The position numbers and the translations under genes are program-made. This document shows, one piece after another, positions 4,253 through 5,831 of a stretch of 5,831 nucleotides of DNA; position 1 is the first letter of the stretch, and each line of letters begins with the position of its first letter. Origin of the DNA: CAKOSP01 sp964404455 (GTDB taxonomy: Bacteria; Bacillota_I; Bacilli_A; RF39; UBA660); contig CAYOJY010000053.1 in the NCBI GenBank assembly GCA_964404455.1, forward strand, positions 1 to 5,831. Direction: 5' to 3'. Under the pieces are notes generated by a model. It did no database searches. It was given only the letters and a program-made list of their open reading frames with translations, and had not been told where the DNA came from.

Positions 4253-5803
4253 ATGAATCAGAAAAAAACATATAGCATTATTGCTATAACAGCAGTTTTA
4301 TTAACTGCGATAGGCGTAACATTTGCTTATTTTGCGGCAAGTGTAGGAACAGGGGTAACTACTCCAATAAATGTAGAGTCTAAAACAACAGACAAACTAA
4401 CATTTACAAGTGGCTCACCAGTAAGTTTAATTGCAACTCAAGATAATTTTGGAGAGTCAATGGGTAACTTATCAGGGGAAACAACTAGTAGTGCAACTTT
4501 AATTGCAAACTCAAATACAAATACAGCGAGTGAAACTTATAATGTATATTTTAATATATCAGAAAACAATTATGAATATACAACATTAGCTAAAACAGCA
4601 GAATTAATATTAACAATAACTGATCCAAGTGGAGCAATATTAAATACATTGCCAGGCTTAAATTATGTCACAGTAGGAAGTGTATCAGGATTTGATATAA
4701 CTGAGTACTCTGGTTTAATTAATGTGTCTGAAAATCATGTTATTACTACGACCTCATCAACCACTGGTTTAACAGAGGAATGGAAAACACAAATCACTTT
4801 TATTAATTTAGATAGTGATCAAGTTAAGAACCAAGGAAAAACATTTTCAGGTCAATTAAAACTTCAAAAAGAAGATATTGTACTTCCGACTTTTGCAGAG
4901 AACATTTTAAACAATAATGGTGGTATTTCTGCAATAGCAGCTAAGGAAACCCCGAACTTTGCAACACTTGCAGAAACTAACGAGGGAATGTTTGCAACGA
5001 CAGATGATTATGGAACAAGCTATTACTTCCGTGGTGCAGTAGATAATAACTGGGTAAAATTTAATGATATGTACTGGAGAATAGTTCGTATAAATGGAGA
5101 TAATACAGTAAAACTAATTTATAGCGGAACAACGGCACCAAATGAAACTCAAAAAGCAGTAATGACAGGGTCGGGAACTCAAATTAGCACTAGTGTATTT
5201 AATTCAACAAGAAACAGTGCTGAATATGTAGGTTATAAGTATACCTTAGGGGAGCAAAGGGGTCTAGGAACTTCAAGTGATATAAAAACTTATTTAGAAA
5301 CCTGGTATGCCAATAACTTAGCTGGTCAAGATGCAAAAATAGCAGATACAATATTTTGTAATGATCGAAGTGTTTTCTCAGGTACTGGAATTGGAGTTAT
5401 TGAAACTTATTTTGGGGCATATAATAGACTTCGAACTAAAAAAACTCCAAGTTTGTTATGTCCACACAAAGATGATACTTTTACTAAGAATGATACTACC
5501 AGGGGAAATGGTCAACTTTCGGAGAAAGTTGGGTTGTTAACTGCGGACGAAGCATCAATGGCCGGTCTTTCGCCCGGCCAATCCACCAGTAGTAACTATT
5601 TGTATACAAATAGTACGTACTGGTTAGGCTCGCCGTCTAATTTCTATAGTCCTCGTGCGAGTGGGTTCTATGTGTATTTGTCTGGTCTTCTGGACAATCC
5701 TTCTGTGGATAGTTCTTATGGCGTGCGTGCGGTGGTTTCTCTTTCATCTGATATCGTTTCAACAGGCTCTGGGGAATGGAATAACCCTTATATTATAAAA
5801 TAA
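4253..5803 (+). CDS. Exported surface protein: TasA/camelysin-like N-terminus, hypervariable DUF6273/FGE-like C-terminus
   Basis: A complete 516-residue protein. MNQKKTYS followed by a hydrophobic stretch to about residue 30, ending GVTFAYFAAS, resembles SipW-dependent signals of TasA/camelysin-type proteins, so export and surface or matrix location are inferred. Residues 40-210 are Ser/Thr/Asn-rich with alternating beta patterns and a KLTFTSG start, like the TasA beta-sandwich. A linker (211-250) leads to the C-terminal domain, with YYFRGAVDNNWVKF (257-270), MYWRIVRINGDNTVKLIYSG (273-292), FCNDRS (Cys369), LLCPHKDD (Cys403), GLLTADEAS, YWLGSP (456-461) and GVRAVVSLSSDI (490-501). No LPxTG motif or C-terminal anchor is seen. 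Residues 462-489 are hypervariable against the paralog at the window start. The ligand is unknown; adhesion, glycan or self-recognition roles are speculative. The ATG is supported by GAGG 6 bases upstream. Confidence 0.88.
   Translation: MNQKKTYSIIAITAVLLTAIGVTFAYFAASVGTGVTTPINVESKTTDKLTFTSGSPVSLIATQDNFGESMGNLSGETTSSATLIANSNTNTASETYNVYFNISENNYEYTTLAKTAELILTITDPSGAILNTLPGLNYVTVGSVSGFDITEYSGLINVSENHVITTTSSTTGLTEEWKTQITFINLDSDQVKNQGKTFSGQLKLQKEDIVLPTFAENILNNNGGISAIAAKETPNFATLAETNEGMFATTDDYGTSYYFRGAVDNNWVKFNDMYWRIVRINGDNTVKLIYSGTTAPNETQKAVMTGSGTQISTSVFNSTRNSAEYVGYKYTLGEQRGLGTSSDIKTYLETWYANNLAGQDAKIADTIFCNDRSVFSGTGIGVIETYFGAYNRLRTKKTPSLLCPHKDDTFTKNDTTRGNGQLSEKVGLLTADEASMAGLSPGQSTSSNYLYTNSTYWLGSPSNFYSPRASGFYVYLSGLLDNPSVDSSYGVRAVVSLSSDIVSTGSGEWNNPYIIK
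5559..5580 (+). repeat. GC-rich inverted repeat before the palindrome in surface gene 2
   Basis: Arms TGGCCGG (5559-5565) and CCGGCCA (5574-5580) are perfectly complementary around an 8-base loop. This is an unusually GC-rich hairpin for an AT-rich genome. It encodes MAGLSPGQ, and the corresponding position in surface gene 1 lacks the matched arms. It lies 4 bases before the long inverted repeat at 5585-5624. Confidence 0.6.
5585..5624 (+). repeat. Long inverted repeat with 20-bp perfect palindromic core
   Basis: The core 5595-5614 (actatttgtatacaaatagt) is a perfect 20-bp palindrome. Outer arms accagta (5585-5591) and tactggt (5618-5624) extend the symmetry across a 3-base mismatch on each side, giving 17 of 20 pairs. 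Positions 5587-5612 are identical to 531-556 in the paralog. It encodes TSSNYLYTNSTYWL, immediately before the hypervariable segment. It could be a recombinase site, a hairpin in mRNA, or coincidence with a Tyr/Asn-rich peptide. Confidence 0.75.
5636..5719 (+). other. Hypervariable segment of surface gene 2
   Basis: Encodes residues 462-489, between ggctcgccg (5627-5635, identical to 571-579) and GVRAVVSLSSDI. It has 28 codons: none ends in A, 6 end in G and 22 end in T or C. The stretch 5621-5755 has 17 A in 135 bases, against 29 A in 60 bases at 5101-5160. The first seven codons are all NNT or NNC (S N F Y S P R), a pattern expected if AAY codons were randomised at A positions. Confidence 0.7.
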
Positions 5804-5831
5804 TTTAATACGAAGTTATACGCCCAGTCGT
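5804..5831. other. Window-end intergenic fragment
   Basis: 28 bases after the stop codon of surface gene 2. It contains cgaagttatacgc (5811-5823), partly resembling cgaagtacac (764-773) after the stop of surface gene 1. No terminator or coding signal is visible before the window ends. Confidence 0.4.

Noticed and set aside
5808..5819. atacgaagttat, matching 12 bases of a loxP arm
   Set aside because: Only one half-site is visible, there is no opposing arm or 8-bp spacer in the window, and no Cre-like gene. A 12-base match is best treated as coincidence or as part of the shared post-stop motif.
1..5831. CRISPR array, tRNA, rRNA or insertion sequence
   Set aside because: No regularly spaced repeats, cloverleaf-like sequences, rRNA motifs, transposase frames or terminal inverted repeats were seen on either strand.

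Overview
The window looks like chromosomal DNA of a low-GC Firmicute (Bacilli or a Mollicutes-related gut lineage). It is AT-rich, and coding strands are rich in A and A-ending codons. Ribosome binding sites are GAGG or AAGGAG type, and a SigH-family sigma factor sits directly behind rlmB. The code appears to be standard: tryptophan is TGG throughout, and the first gene ends at a TGA exactly where its paralog ends at a TAA. The exact taxon cannot be fixed from this sequence.

Layout. 1-753 (+) is the 3' part of a surface-protein gene that begins before the window. 754-842 is a short non-coding gap. 843-1757 (-) is a TIGR01212/YtqA-type radical SAM enzyme. A compact divergent promoter region separates it from an extended-SDR NAD(P)-dependent epimerase/dehydratase-like gene at 1831-2754 (+). 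Then come rlmB (2837-3493, +) and a sigH-type sigma factor (3500-4114, +, TTG start), 6 bp apart and probably translationally coupled. A strong intrinsic terminator closes this pair. After an intergenic region of 138 bp comes a complete 516-residue exported protein (4253-5803, +), a paralog of the truncated gene at the window start.

The middle block is housekeeping: probable tRNA modification, 23S rRNA 2'-O-methylation and transcription. The rlmB-sigH order echoes the Bacillus subtilis rlmB-rae1-sigH-rpmGB-secE-nusG neighbourhood, but here rae1 is missing between the two, and a surface gene follows sigH.

The most interesting material is the pair of paralogous exported proteins. The complete copy has a SipW/TasA/camelysin-like export signal, a beta-rich N-terminal domain, and a C-terminal domain resembling the DUF6273/FGE-like (possibly C-type-lectin-like) domains of gut Firmicutes. 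Over most of that domain the copies are closely similar. Near the C-terminus, between invariant WLGSP and GVRAVVSLSSDI blocks, they are almost unrelated over 28-29 residues. These segments are strongly depleted in A (13-16 % against over 40 % upstream) and use almost only T-, C- or G-ending codons. Immediately 5' of each lies a 26-bp stretch identical in both genes that contains a perfect palindrome. This suggests a diversified ligand-binding surface, produced by a retroelement-like A-directed process, by cassette exchange or gene conversion, or by divergent selection. No reverse transcriptase, template repeat or recombinase is present in the window, so the mechanism remains a hypothesis.
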